DNA from: Plectrocnemia conspersa
Taxonomy: Eukaryota; Arthropoda; Insecta; Trichoptera; Polycentropodidae
DNA: 64,000 nt
Assembly: GCA_009617715.1 (NCBI GenBank)
Contig: VTFK01000268.1
Coordinates: forward strand, 248,001 to 312,000
Reading direction: 5' to 3'
Shown here: positions 1 to 12,535 of the stretch, one piece after another
Position numbering within the stretch: the first letter of the stretch is position 1
Layout: each line of letters opens with the position of its first letter
Position numbers and translations under genes: made by a program
The notes under the pieces: generated by a model
The model's input: only the letters and a program-made list of their open reading frames with translations
Database searches by the model: none
What the model was told of the DNA's origin: nothing

Positions 1-330
1 GGCAGCATTCCGGGCCGAGCCTGAAACTAATAAAAAAGCGGATATATTGCATGTGAATGCTTTTCGGGGACCGTATGGCAAATTTGCGTTTGTTCCGTCG
101 ATAAAGGCGCGAGAATCGATATGGTTTTATGGCTAGGGGCCTACGGCGCTAGACACTTTCGCCTCGTTTCGCTCTATGTCGATACCTATGTTGATGTGTG
201 TATGTGTTATATAATATAAACTGAAATAACGCCCGTGCCAGGATTCGATAGGCAAATGTAAATATTCGACGAAATGTCGTAGGTTATTTATGTAAAGAAA
301 AAAAAATGATAAATCATAGCGCACAAAAAA
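1..330. other. GC-richer island at window start
   Basis: CpG-containing unique sequence (GCGCGAGAATCGATATGG, GGGGCCTACGGCGC). No coding frame, RNA gene or repeat is recognised. Confidence 0.4.
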
Positions 331-2340
331 AATACATATTATATAAAAGGTTACATTCTAAATTACCTTGAATCATTTGTTTAATTTTAACGTTAAAAAT
401 GGCGAATCATTTTTCTAAACTGTTTAATACCTTAATGTATAAACAATCGTTATTGGCAGAATTATTCATAGCCAAAATCTTAACAAAAACTGAAAAAAAA
501 ATGTAAAATAAATTAAATTTCTTTTAGAACGTATTTATAATGTATTAAAAATAAAGTTGTGAAACAAAAAAAAAACAACGGTAATCATATTTATAAGACT
601 AAGACAAGGGTTAAAAACTTGGGCATATATCTGAACTTTAAACTGAAATACATTTAAAAAAAATTTTGTAGAACATTTGCCTAAAAAGGGTTGCCGCAAT
701 AACGACCATTTATAAATCATAATAAAAACAGCCCTCTGACAAAAAACAAAAATTGTAGTATGCAGACAAACATAATAATACAATTTTTCATATTATTGCT
801 AGGGGTGGAGTTACAGTAAAAATATTTTTCATTTTGCTAAATTTCAAGAAATCTAAAATTGAGCCTTGATTATGTTGTACAAATTTGGAAAAAAAATAAA
901 AAAACTAACACTAACTTTTAAATAACAGAAAAAAGAAAATCATTGAAAAACACTTTTAAAATATGTTTTAAATTTAGACAATATATAATGCAATAAAAAT
1001 ATCAAAATAAAATGCAATACAAATTCATTATTTTAAAAGCGCTTTTTATATTTTAAATCATACGTTGAATCGATAAGTTATTTAAATCGTGCTATAAATA
1101 AATAATAATTTAACTTTATTAAATAGTCTATTCTAAAAAATATCTATATCAGTATTCTATCTTTAATTACATTTTATTCTTGTGACATTGTTTATAAATA
1201 GAAAGTAGAACAAATAATAAATTTCACTTTGAACCAAAATTATTTTTAGGCAATATTTACACCTGAATATTTTATTTATAGATAATAAAAAATATTTCTT
1301 TAAATTAGTTAGTTAAGCTTACAAACATTTACGTAATTATAAATACTTTTTATCATCGTTATTAAATATAAATATGCATTGCTCAACAAAAAATCAGTAA
1401 AGTATAAGGAATACTTTATTCGACTATAGCATTAAATTTAAATTACACAGTTTCATAAAAAATCTTAAATATTAAATAATTGTACGCACTATTACAATAA
1501 ATAAAAATATTACAATAAAAATTGTGGATTATTACAAAAAGGTTAAAAAGCTGTTCAAAAATATTAAAATAAATTATAGTGTAATTGCAAAAAAAACATG
1601 CGATTTAGAGGCTACTTTTAGATGCCTTTTTTTTGATAAAATTATTATTACAAATGTTGAATTAATATTAATTTAATTCTAAAGCTTAAAATTTATTATT
1701 TTGTAGAAAAGGTGTGTTTAATTTATAAACATTAACAAAATATTAATTACAATATGTGATACTATTTTGCATTGTTATAAAATCTAAATATAATTGTTTA
1801 AAAGAAACATATAGAACGATAGATTTCTAATTCAATTGATGCACACGATAGAAATTAATATTCAAGGAATATTTTTTAAAGTAAAACATGCTATTGAAAA
1901 GCTTTTGCTTACAATAAAAATGTTTAATATAAGCAATTATTATCTAAGTAAGTCTTATTTTTTATACATTATTTTATTATTCTAGATTTCTAATCTTTAA
2001 TATATTTTTTTATTATTTATCTTAAATTATCAGGACAAAAAACTCTTTAATATATATTTCATTTTATTATTTCGCAATGCAATTTTATATTTTTTTTCAA
2101 GCTAAACTTTAAAGAATTGTATATACTACATCTTATTTAAAAGTGATCAATTATTTAAATGTATTTATTACTGTACCACTAAATTATTATTATAAATGCA
2201 TTTGAATCAAATTTGATTGTTATAGACATGTCATAAAAAATGTGTAAACAATATAATTCCATCATTTTTTTTAAATAATACATATTATTTTTGCAGCACA
2301 CCCCGTATAAGGAGCTGTGTAATTATATAAAGTAATAGAA
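331..2340. other. AT-rich, no feature seen
   Basis: Almost pure A/T with homopolymer runs; nothing supportable on either strand. Confidence 0.6.
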
Positions 2341-2900
2341 AAAACAACTTTGTTACGTTGCTTAATATAATTACAGAACAAAGTTGGAGAGCGCTTGCGA
2401 AAGGAAACAGACTTGTGTAACAGCCAAAGTTCATTTCTAAGTCTATTTGGCTCCGCTGGGAAAACCCCGGAGATAATCGATACGGTTAAATTATAAAATA
2501 CGTTGTCCGACCATTGCTTATATCAGTAACAGGCTGACTACAAAGTGTGTTAATAATTTATGGCAATTCAAGCGTCCGAATCGGACGTTGGAAGGCAAAT
2601 TCCTTATGCATGACTTTCATTACATATAAATAATAAATTAAATTGTAATAAATATTATATTATCATGAATTGAATAACAACACTATTTTAAACTTCCAAA
2701 TCATATTTCGGTTAAAAGGTGGATGGATCGAATTGTAGTGGCATTTTGGAATTATCGGCATTTAGTCGACCATAAAGCTTTGTAAATTTGCGCTGACTGC
2801 GGAATAAATGAATGCCGAAGTTGACATTCAAAAGCAATTAGTTTTACGTTGGATGCCGAATGTCGGATTGTCAAAGCCGCCATCGAAAGAGAGAACTTGC
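2341..2900. other. Island with a 10-bp inverted repeat
   Basis: CAACTTTGTT (2345-2354) pairs with AACAAAGTTG (2377-2386). A GC-richer stretch follows, including GGCTCCGCTGGGAAAACCCC and, from 2700, scattered CpG. No gene is seen. Confidence 0.5.
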
Positions 2901-3780
2901 AAAGTGAGAGTCTAGTTAAAATTCTATTTCATATAATATACTTAAAATATTTAGTTTTAAGGTTTGAATTATTTTTAACTATTGAGTCAATATATAATAT
3001 ACACAAGTAACTCACTTCCTAATAAGTTAAAATATTTTTTTGTGTCAAAATTAAATATGAAAACTCAAATTAATTGGATTTTATATATAAAATACAATAA
3101 ATTAAAAAAATATAAATTAATTATAATTCATCTTTTATATTAAATATTGTTTTTAAGTAAAAAAAACACGAGCACTGCAACCTTTCAAAAATTTGGTTTG
3201 TTTTTAATTTTATATTTTTAAATATAAAGCATAAGTAACAAATTCAATAAACTGCTTTTTTGAGTAACGATTTTTTTAAAAATAAATCAATATAATAATC
3301 CTATATTAATTATCACAAAAAAAATGTAAAATAGTAATTTTATTTTTTCCTTAAATATTTATACTATTTTAAGCAATAAGGTAAAATATTTTTTTAGTGC
3401 AGTCTGCTTTCAAAAAATGTTAAAATAAGTTAGACAAAATAAACGTAAATTCAATACAAATATAATGTACTGATTTACTTAATTTTAGAACAAATAAGAC
3501 TTCACATTATTTTTTATTATTATTCCATATTTTTTATATATCAGGGTAAAGTTTTTCTTAGGGGCTTACATTGGATTCGAATGGCATTAAAAACTTATTA
3601 AGATAAAAAATATTTCTACCTAACATTCACAACAGACCATAAAGTTAAAAACGCCCCAATAAAAGCAACACAAAACTTTTCCCACACTAAATTTCACCCA
3701 TTTTTACTATGCTTTCGCATTGTTTATATAGTCGTAAGTTCATCTCATATGTGTGTTGTATAACCTTATAAAACCCGCGA
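2901..3780. other. AT-rich, no feature seen
   Basis: Unique AT-rich DNA without recognisable genes or repeats. Confidence 0.6.
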
Positions 3781-4860
3781 TAAAAGCTAGTTCGCCTCGC
3801 AATAAAAGTGTTAAATGATATACCCATTTTTTCTCATATTTTTATTTTGCTATAAAAACATCGCCGCAAAACAATGGCCGAAAAGCAGAATCGCCATGCA
3901 TAACTTTTAAATGGATTATGCAAAATAGGCCGCAAAGAGCGCCTAGGTTTAGGGTTAATAAGAGCGAACCTCGCTCTCTCTGGTATTAAAAATTGCGACC
4001 CAGGAAGTGCAAAGCTGTGCTAGGATACTTTTGTACTTCCGTGCATTTTAAGTTATTTTTATTTTATGCGAAAAAAACAGTGTTAAAATATTACTTTCAT
4101 ACATATACATACGTACTAAGTATATCATATATACTCTGGTGTAATGTAAATTATAACTACGTCGCTGGTGTTTTTCAGTTGTGTTTTCATTATCTCTAAG
4201 TGTGAAATGTTATGCTAGATTTAATTGAATTTAATTTAATGTTAGTGTTTTTTTATGTAATGTATAATAACTAAGTTGATCGATTTTTGTATATACTTAA
4301 AGAAATTTTTATTACAATTTTGTTTTGTATATAATTTAAAAAAAATATATAAATATTATATACAGGATGTTGTGTTTCTACCATGCAGAAATACCGATGA
4401 TTTACAGCGCCGGCTCTTCCGCAATAAATTAACGTCGTAGCCATAATAAAAATTATTGGCATCGATTCCGATGGGAGATATCATTCATCACGCCCATAAT
4501 TCACGCGCCTTTCGCACGAAAAAAATAATTTCAAAAAAATACACACACCCCATCCCGGGGAGATAGCTCTGGAATAAAAAAATCGTTATGGTGATTTTTT
4601 CTCGTCCTCGGCACAGCATCCGGGCGTTTAATCCCGCGGGATGAGGGAGTTCTCGTCTCGCGAAAAGACTAACGTCGCGGCTTTCGAAACGTCGCTCTCG
4701 ACCCGGGACGGTATTTATAAAACTTTTAAGGAATCTGGGATACGACCCGCAAATGTCCGACGTAATATCGAGGATTTTAACCGAGAGTCTCGGGGATTAA
4801 ATTCAGTACAACGAAAAAAAACGTAAGCTTGTTTGCGATGGAAATTGAACAAACGCGACG
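3781..4860. other. Two CpG-containing islands
   Basis: Islands lie at 3780-4030 and 4380-4860, the second with CCATCCCGGGGAGATAGC and CGGGCGTTTAATCCCGCGGG. A 61-codon frame (4641-4826) runs through the second and has no recognised motif. The islands may be regulatory. Confidence 0.4.
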
Positions 4861-5574
4861 TTTGGCTTTGGATGCTTAAAATTTGTTGTGTTTGGTTAGA
4901 AAGGGTTTAAATTATTTTTTAATTTATGCTTAGACTATTATTTATAAAAAAAAATGATTAATATATTTATATTAGGATTCACTTTAACAAAAAAATATTA
5001 TTGGAGGAGATTATAACATAAAATACAACTGAAATACAGCTGATTGATTTATTCATCTCGAAAGAAATAGCTTACAACTATATTAAAATAAATATGATTG
5101 AAAACCTAATATTGGATCACATACCAGTGATAATGTATTATATAAATTTATTAGTTAATAAAAAAAACTAAAGAAAACATTGATTGATAATTGTTCATAA
5201 GCTAACTGGATCTTAAAACTGCAAGCATAATATTGCTTTGAAGGCACATATTTTTATGATTCAAGATCTTAAGATCAATACATAAATTAGCAGGATCTAT
5301 TTTTTTTTACCTGGTGAAGTTGTTAAATTTTTTTTTAAGTAAAAACAGACGTTTTATTTTATATTAAAGCTTATAACAAATTGTAAATATGCAATAAGTT
5401 GCAAAGCAGTAACATGTATTGTTTATATTACAATGTTTGTAAAACAAATATTTGTATTGAAATAAACATTTTATAAAATATAAATAGGCAACAAAAGGCA
5501 TATGCCAAAGGATTAAAAATATTCCTGACAAACTGTAATTTGATCAAGTAAGCAATAGAGTTTAATGCTTAACT

Positions 5575-5776
5575 AAAGATCAGAAACAGAGTTGTTTTAA
5601 AACCACAAGAGTCACCTGTCAATTGCGTTTTTTTTCTATATGGTGAGATTGCAAACGGATTATGCATTACGAAATTTTAAAATCTGGCCAAACTGGTGAT
5701 TAACCGGATTATTGTGCATAATAAAATAAAAATAGGGATATAATTGTCAAAGATCAATAACAGAGTTGTTTTAAAA
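5575..5776. repeat. 28-bp direct repeat pair, 174 bp apart
   Basis: AAAGATCAGAAACAGAGTTG... at 5575-5602 recurs at 5749-5776 with two differences (AAAGATCAATAACAGAGTTG...). The intervening DNA is not repeated. Confidence 0.85.
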
Positions 5777-5783
5777 GCTTTTC

Positions 5784-5850
5784 AGTGGTTATTTATATTA
5801 TAATAATAATAATTTAGTGGTTATTTATTTTATATTATTAATAATAATTT
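5784..5850. repeat. Two-copy tandem repeat (about 32 bp)
   Basis: AGTGGTTATTTAT followed by an AT/AAT run occurs at 5784 and again at 5816. Confidence 0.75.
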
Positions 5851-6099
5851 ATTAATAGTGACTTTCTAACAAAATAGCAGCATTTAATTTAATGAATAAA
5901 CAGTAACGAAAAACGTACCCAGACTTATTTAATTTTTTTTATCCAACAATCTCAATGCAAAAAAGAGACTTGTATATAAATAATAAATTATTGCGTTAAA
6001 ATTAATCAAAAGTATATAGATATTAGTCGTAGGTTGGTAAACTTTTCCGACTTTGTGTGTAAAAAAATTTTAGTCAACATTAAAGTTACTGTAAGTATT

Positions 6100-6156
6100 T
6101 TTTTTTATAATTTCATTTTTTTAACAAATCGTTAAAAAAATGAAATTATAAAAAAA
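6100..6156. repeat. 26-bp inverted repeat, 5-nt loop
   Basis: Arms 6100-6125 and 6131-6156 are exact reverse complements (core TAATTTCATTTTTTTAAC) around AAATC. Confidence 0.93.
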
Positions 6157-8160
6157 TTGTTAGAAAACATCCCTTTGGATGCGCCTCCATATTTATTCAT
6201 ACAAAATCTAATTTATATACCAATTTATTTGTTTATATTAATTAACATAACTTACTTTTTTAAATAATTTAGTCTTTCAAGTATGTCAGATGGTTTAAAT
6301 CGTTTAAGTCGTCTGGTGTCAGCTAAAAAAATAATAGATATTTACTAACTTTTATTTTATAAATTGAAATTATAAACAGTTAACTCTACATCGCTATCGA
6401 TTTTATGATTTTGAACTGAAGTTAAAATGAAATATGATATGACTAGACTGTTTTTATAATAAATATAAAATTTAAATTAAGAAAGAAATTGTAATATTTT
6501 ATTATAAAATTAAACTAAAATGATTTTTTTGCTTTGCACGTAAAATAATTAGTTTATTTTAAATATGTATATTTCTAGTTGATTTTTATTGCTTTTATAA
6601 TTTTTATTAATATATAAAATACACAATAATGTTTATTTAAAAACATTAGATTCATATCGGTTTTAATTTTTTTATAAACAAAAACAGTCAAACGGAAAAT
6701 TTATAACCAAATAAACTGGAACCGTTACAAACAATAAATTACATAGTTTTATTAACTTTATTATTTACCTGCAGAAAAATGTTTTTAAAAATAATAAAAT
6801 GCTAGCTAAATCGCTTGATATTAGTTATAAAATTACCGATAATAATCGAGTAAATAAATTTTATTAACTAACGTCGTTTATCGTTTCCAGGGATACTAAT
6901 AATAAAATATATTTTTTGTTACATTATTTGATTTAAATGTAGGAAAATCATATTTGTTATTATTTCTTATGTTTACTTAAAAACCATATATTTTTACCGT
7001 TTATTTTGAAGCATTGCTATAAATATTATTTCACTAACATATTCTTAATCATAACAGAAAAAGAGTTCAGTATTTTTCTCCGAAATTTTTGATGCTGAGC
7101 CGAAACAAGTCTGTAATTTGTTAAATACAATTTTAGTCTTTTGAATAAGTTTAAACACTAAAAGTTATTAAAGCAAAATATTTTCTTAACCTTACCTGAA
7201 TAATTCTATTAATAAAAGATTTATCAAAAAAAAACTGGCGAACCCAATGGTATTTATATTACGTACAGTAAAATCTTTTTAAACATATATTAAACTAAAA
7301 AATAAATCAAGGTAAATTTACATCATTTTAATTATTGTATTTTTAATATTTCAGAAAAAATCCTGTGTAAATTAAATAAAATTAAAGCTCAGTTTTTTCA
7401 ATCAGACTAACTTTTGTATTTTCTAAGCCCTAGAGTATTATATTTTTGCTTTGAAAATGTTATGAAGTATAGTTAACAATAAAATAAAAAGCTTAATGCA
7501 TATATATGATTTTATAAAAATTAAACAATTTTATTTTTTTCTATATAAAAAATTGTAATCTATGTATTATCTTAATAATTATCAAAAAATATTACTTGCT
7601 ACGTATATTTGTCTATTTAAAATATTTTTTCTGTAACTTTAAAAATAAATTTATTTTCATATATAAGTACCATTTTGATCGAAGATCGATGAGAAACTGA
7701 TTTATGTGGTATTAGCAGGAATGTATTATACGAATGTTGAGTACCTAAGAATCTATTTGTGCTACTACTTATAAATTTCATAATTTTTTAGAACCAGTTG
7801 TAAAATTATAAAAAAAAATTTACAGATTTTTTTATTTAAAATTTTGACTTTATACAATACATATTTATTCGCTCAATGTGAGGAGCTTAGCATAATTTGA
7901 AAGCTGTGGTTACTTAGCATCTTTTATTTTATAATGACCATTGTTTTTGGAACGACTTGCATGCGGCTCAATTTTCATGACCTATTTTACAACGAAAATC
8001 CTTTAAAATGTAATATAAAGTAAAATACTCGGGTACGTAATTATGTTTAGTGTTGGATTAAGCGTCTATAAACATTTTTATATTATATTTTTTTTCATGT
8101 ACAATTTTCAATATGGTTAGTATTTATTTTAAAAATAAAACTATTGCAATTCCACTGTCG
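6157..8160. other. AT-rich, no feature seen
   Basis: AT-rich unique DNA; short ORFs only. Confidence 0.6.
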
Positions 8161-9190
8161 CTTGAACCAAGTCTCGAGGGTTAACAATGCTTTGAATACT
8201 TGACAGCAAAGGAGGTCCGCAAGTGCTTTGAAAACTTTGAGAGTTATACATTGTTAAATAAAGGCCGCATGAAAAGCGACTCACCTGATCCGGCCCTGCT
8301 GTTTATTTTCTTTGTCTATATGTCCTTTAACGTGCACCTACGAATGGAAGCGGGATTAGTCCGGAATTATACAAAACCTCTAGACTTCTTTTTCTTCCAC
8401 TCTTTTGTCGAAAGCTCCTTATTTACAAAGTGTTTATTCGACACAGTATGTGTTGGTATAAAAACGATATACTCAGATGTGTAATGGGATTTTGTATACT
8501 TACATGGATAATTGTGCGTACTTAAAAATCATTAAAATATTTTAATTATTTTCCTATGGTGATTTCACATAAACACTTGCACATTTACGCGTATTTTACT
8601 TAAACTCTTATTATTCTATCCGTTTTCTTGTTTGCATACGCCCGTCAAACAACCCTCGAGCATGACTGTATCCAACACGTAAGGTTTGTAGTGTAATATA
8701 TACATATACACATACACTTTTGTTGTTAACATCACACAAGAAAACCAAACAAGGTACGCACCGACCGTTACTTCCATCCCACGTTTCCATCACTGCTTAC
8801 TTCCCTTTATTGTGTGTTTGTGTGTGTTGGCAATTGAATACAAGTTCCAGCACGATAAGTATGACGGTATGTTTACCAACTTAAAGAGCTTTCAACGCTC
8901 TCCTCACAAACCTGTCGAAAAAGTTTCCATCCTTCTCCATTAGCATTTAAGTCGGGACCAACTATTTCCTAGGTTCACTCTAAATTGCTAAGGTCGCATA
9001 ATACGCTTTGATGTGTTTGTATGTATGTATGTATCGCAGTTCTCTCTGAGCTTCATTGTGTTAATGCGAAAAATATATTTATAAGCGAGAGTTAAACTCA
9101 AAAGTTTGCGTTTAAAATATAAGTGAATGGGATTTTCAAGGAGAGTTAGAAAACTACCTGTTAGAGGTAGCAAACGAACAACATAATTGG
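8160..9190. other. Moderately GC-richer unique stretch
   Basis: A 94-codon frame (8200-8484) and a 60-codon minus frame (8611-8793) are present, neither recognised. (GTAT)n is visible at 9018-9033. It may contain regulatory DNA. Confidence 0.4.
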
Positions 9191-9801
9191 TTAATTTAAA
9201 ATTTATATATGAAGTATTCTGCCAACCAAACGATATTTTACAACAATATAATCAAAACTAATAAACATTTTGTAAATATAATTATTAAACAAATTTAAAC
9301 ATAGTATACAGTAACATGGCAACAAAATATTTTAATTTAAATTTATTTTTGGCGTAAAATAAATAAAATAGATATTTTTATATAATAAAACATTGATCAT
9401 AAGTGTAAAATATTTTAGGATTTTTTTATTATCTCAAAGGAGTTATTATTGAGAAAAAAAATCTACATATGATCTTGGCTATCTAGTATTATATTTTACC
9501 TAATATTATTTATAATTCAACATCAAATGTTAATATTGGGAATTGTAAATTTATAAAAAATATTTTGTTATATTATTATAAATTACTATGATAAAAATAG
9601 CTAGAAAATTTTTTTATTAGCAATGATTTTGATTTTTTACAAAGTTTTTATAATACTTCCTTTATTTATCTTTTTAACGTTTTGTAAACTATAAAATAGT
9701 CATAACCCTTAACTTGTACTTCAATTTAAATGTATGTAGTTCATCGTATTTTTAATTTTATAATAAAAGTTTATATGTATGTATATATAAAAATATGATC
9801 G

Positions 9802-10203
9802 ATGCACAATTGCTGTTCTGGTGTGACAACGCGTACCATGACGCCTGCACCATATGTTACAATACAAACTATGTCATTACCTAATGACTTATTGGACTTT
9901 AACAGACGTTTCTTAAGTGATTTGGAGCAACCACTTTTACAAAAATCAACCTCGAAATTCAAATCAATATGTGGTATTATTAATAATATTAAGATTTCAT
10001 TAAGAATTCTTGGATTTGGTTCCTTTGTCCGGTCTATATACCGTATGTCGCAATTTTTGCTAAAATTTTATTCAAACGTGTGGTTTATCATTGTCATAAT
10101 AAAACATTTTAGTTCCTTTTTGATTATGTTTTTAATTTTAAATCAATCAAGTGTAGAAATTAAAATATGTTTTATTAGCAGAAGCTCGAAATACACAAAA
10201 TAG
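9802..10203 (+). CDS. Longest open frame in the window (133 codons), unsupported
   Basis: The first 55 or so codons are unlike AT-rich noise (TPAPYVTIQTMSLPNDLLDF, then NRRFLSDLEQPLLQKS). The second half is the Ile/Phe/Tyr-rich translation typical of AT-rich noncoding DNA. A GT after AATATGTG near 9972 could be a splice donor. No homologue is recognised. It ends 12 bp before the inverted repeat at 10215. If real, only the first half would be an exon. Confidence 0.2.
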   Translation: MHNCCSGVTTRTMTPAPYVTIQTMSLPNDLLDFNRRFLSDLEQPLLQKSTSKFKSICGIINNIKISLRILGFGSFVRSIYRMSQFLLKFYSNVWFIIVIIKHFSSFLIMFLILNQSSVEIKICFISRSSKYTK

Positions 10204-10214
10204 CAATAAAACGT

Positions 10215-10268
10215 GTTTCACTGGTCCTTCGATACCGTCTTATCGAAGCATCGAAGGACCAGTGAAAC
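10215..10268. repeat. 19-bp inverted repeat (GTTTCACTGGTCCTTCGAT arms)
   Basis: Arms 10215-10233 and 10250-10268 are exact reverse complements around 16 nt. The spacer contains TATCGAAG, which can also pair with CTTCGATA of the left arm, so two alternative hairpins are possible. The arms are GC-richer than the surroundings. It may be the tip of a foldback element. Confidence 0.93.
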
Positions 10269-10269
10269 G

Positions 10270-11815
10270 CTTATTTTAAAACATTAATTGAAGTTTTTAA
10301 AATTACAACGCCTTTATTATATTGTATTTTCGAGAACTTTTAAATATTTTTTAAAAAAGACGATAAATTAATACTGAAAATGCTTATGATCCTTAACCAA
10401 CAAAAAAAATCGATCCTTATGTTTCATATAAAAGCTAATCGAAATTAATAAATATACTACTATAAGATGGCAAAGCAGTATTGTAAATGAAAATAATAAA
10501 CATATTTAACCTGTGTTCCTCATAGAAAGTTTTAGTAAAAATACTAAGTTCGCTCATAAAAATTTAATTTAAGTTAGGAGTTTTAAATATCTGTAGTGTG
10601 ATGATGTTACTCCTAACGCTTTATTTTATTATAACCAGTTCGTATTATTTTATTTTGTATTATTTATATTTTTTCAATATTAAAATAATGCAATTATTGT
10701 TTCGACTAGCGTAAGGCATAGATAGTTATTTAAAAGCACCTACAAGAGAAGTATTTAGTATCGCTACGGAAGGCAATGGGAACCTATTACACCTATTTAT
10801 TTTACATTGCAAACTCGATCGTTTTCAACAATTGATGTAAAAGAAGTCAAACGAGAATATATGTATGTATATTTTATAGTTAGAGACGGAGCAAGAGTCG
10901 ATTTATCTTTTCAAAAGTGCACTCGATTCGAACGCAGCCATCCACAAAATTGAAACTGTACTGTCTCTGTGTTTATGTCACATACAGCATCCAAAGATAG
11001 GATAGAAGACGTGTGGTTGTGTGTCGAAAAGAACATATGTACCTAGTTTTGCGATAAAAGTGTTATGGATCTGGTATTGAAAATTATTTATGTGGAAGCA
11101 ATTCCGTGAGAGAGGACTTGTACAATATATTTACAATGCATTTTTATTTTTCGGCAATGTTTACAAATATAAGGTAAGAGTATTGACTTAAGAAAAATAA
11201 ATCGGTTTTGATAACAATTTTTTTATATATAAAAATGTATTTAAATATAAGGAATATGTGAGTTGCTATGATCTAATTCAAAACCACTGCTTAGCTAAGA
11301 CATTTACTAGCTCTATCGACCCAAGCATTAGCAAAGCGATTTTGCTACACCTGATGGGGTGTAGAGGACCCCACTCAGTTTTATTATTAATAAGCGTTTA
11401 CACACATCCTCCCCGTGCTTCCTGTCATCCTTTATTCAACATTTATCATGACACCACAATTCCACCGGAGATCCTATTACGAATCTGCATTTGATTGCGC
11501 GGATTCACCGCTAAACCTATGTTATTTTAATATTTAATCGATGCAGGAGTAACTTAATTAAGGTAATGTATTATGCATAAAAGCAGACATTACATGTTAT
11601 TATTTTCAAAATGTAATCTCATTGATATCGACGAATGAATATCATCTGAAAAATATAAAAAATTAACTGATAAATCTAAGATCTTTGCTTTATTTATTTA
11701 AAGATAGATCTCTTTGCTAGGCTCTCAAATATTTATTTATAAAGATTCCCAAATATTTTTTTTCTGTTTTAACACATTGATATTCATACTATAATATGAA
11801 CGTATAGATTTTCTA
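10270..11815. other. AT-rich DNA with one small island
   Basis: The island at 11250-11510 includes a 78-codon unrecognised frame and a hairpin CTACACC (11345-11351)/GGTGTAG (11358-11364). Nothing else is supportable. Confidence 0.4.
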
Positions 11816-12060
11816 ATGCGACGTTTTCCGACCGCCTATTTTAACGTTTACACGTACGCTAAAAACGCCAAGTTGGCACATTGAGGCCGTTAACGCTCGT
11901 TTTAATTAATTTTGCGACTTAAATAAAAGGCCGAATCGGCTATGTTCGCGTTTTAATTGTCGCATAGCGTATCCGATTAATATATCACAGTATGCGACAA
12001 AACATCACATGTTCCGGTGCAATTATTATTATAACGACGCTTAACGCATACAACGGACGA
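11815..12060. other. CpG-containing island
   Basis: Repeated TTAACG/CGTTTT-type words (GCGACGTTTTCCGACC, AACGCTCGTTTTAATTAATT) over 250 bp. It has no coding frame and is possibly regulatory. Confidence 0.4.
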
Positions 12061-12332
12061 AATATATAAAAAAAAATAACTGGACTTTTAACCGTCCTGC
12101 ATGTGTATAATCAAATTCATAATGGTTTAACATCATATATAAAAAATATGTATTCATATATAAAAATTATCAAATACTATTTTAATCTAAATAAATTCAA
12201 TTCAACCATGAGAAATATTGGTAATTTATGATGGTGCTGTAAATCGGCAGATCTCAATTAAATTTATCGTTGCCAGCATATTTCGTTTGTTTAATTATAT
12301 TTTTATTACACAGATTCCCTTGTGTTTAGCAC

Positions 12333-12435
12333 GCTCATTGAGACGATGGGTGGCTTGTAAAATAGGAGCGTTGTCAAGCGCTGATGTCCTGGCCGCGACT
12401 GACAAGAATAAGGGACACGATTGCAACTCTCTAGG
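12333..12435 (-). repeat. Dispersed repeat, copy A
   Basis: Read on the minus strand, this 100-bp stretch aligns with 59384-59486 on the plus strand at roughly three-quarters identity by eye. Shared runs include GCGGCCAGGAC, TCAGCGCTTGA and CTCAATGAGC. In one frame both copies give a similar peptide (RPGHQRLTTLL here, RPGRQRLRTLL in the other). It abuts the hAT-type end at 12437. It is probably part of an unidentified mobile element. Confidence 0.75.
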
Positions 12436-12436
12436 T

Positions 12437-12535
12437 CAGTGATGGCGAATATATTTAGCTCGGTATGTGAAAATTCTAAAAAAATCGGGTGCCTTGTCAC
12501 ATTGAAATGTCGATAGTTTAAAAATATTTGCAGCC
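12437..12535 (+). mobile_element. hAT-type terminal fragment (CAGTGATGGCGAA end)
   Basis: The sequence starting CAGTGATGGCGAA and continuing with AGCTCGGTATGTGAAAATT and AATCGGGTGCC resembles the terminal inverted repeat and subterminal region of insect hAT elements that begin CAGTGATGGCGAACC. No opposite end (TTCGCCATCACTG) is found in the window and no transposase is recognised nearby, so this is a single surviving end. The right limit is arbitrary. Confidence 0.5.
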
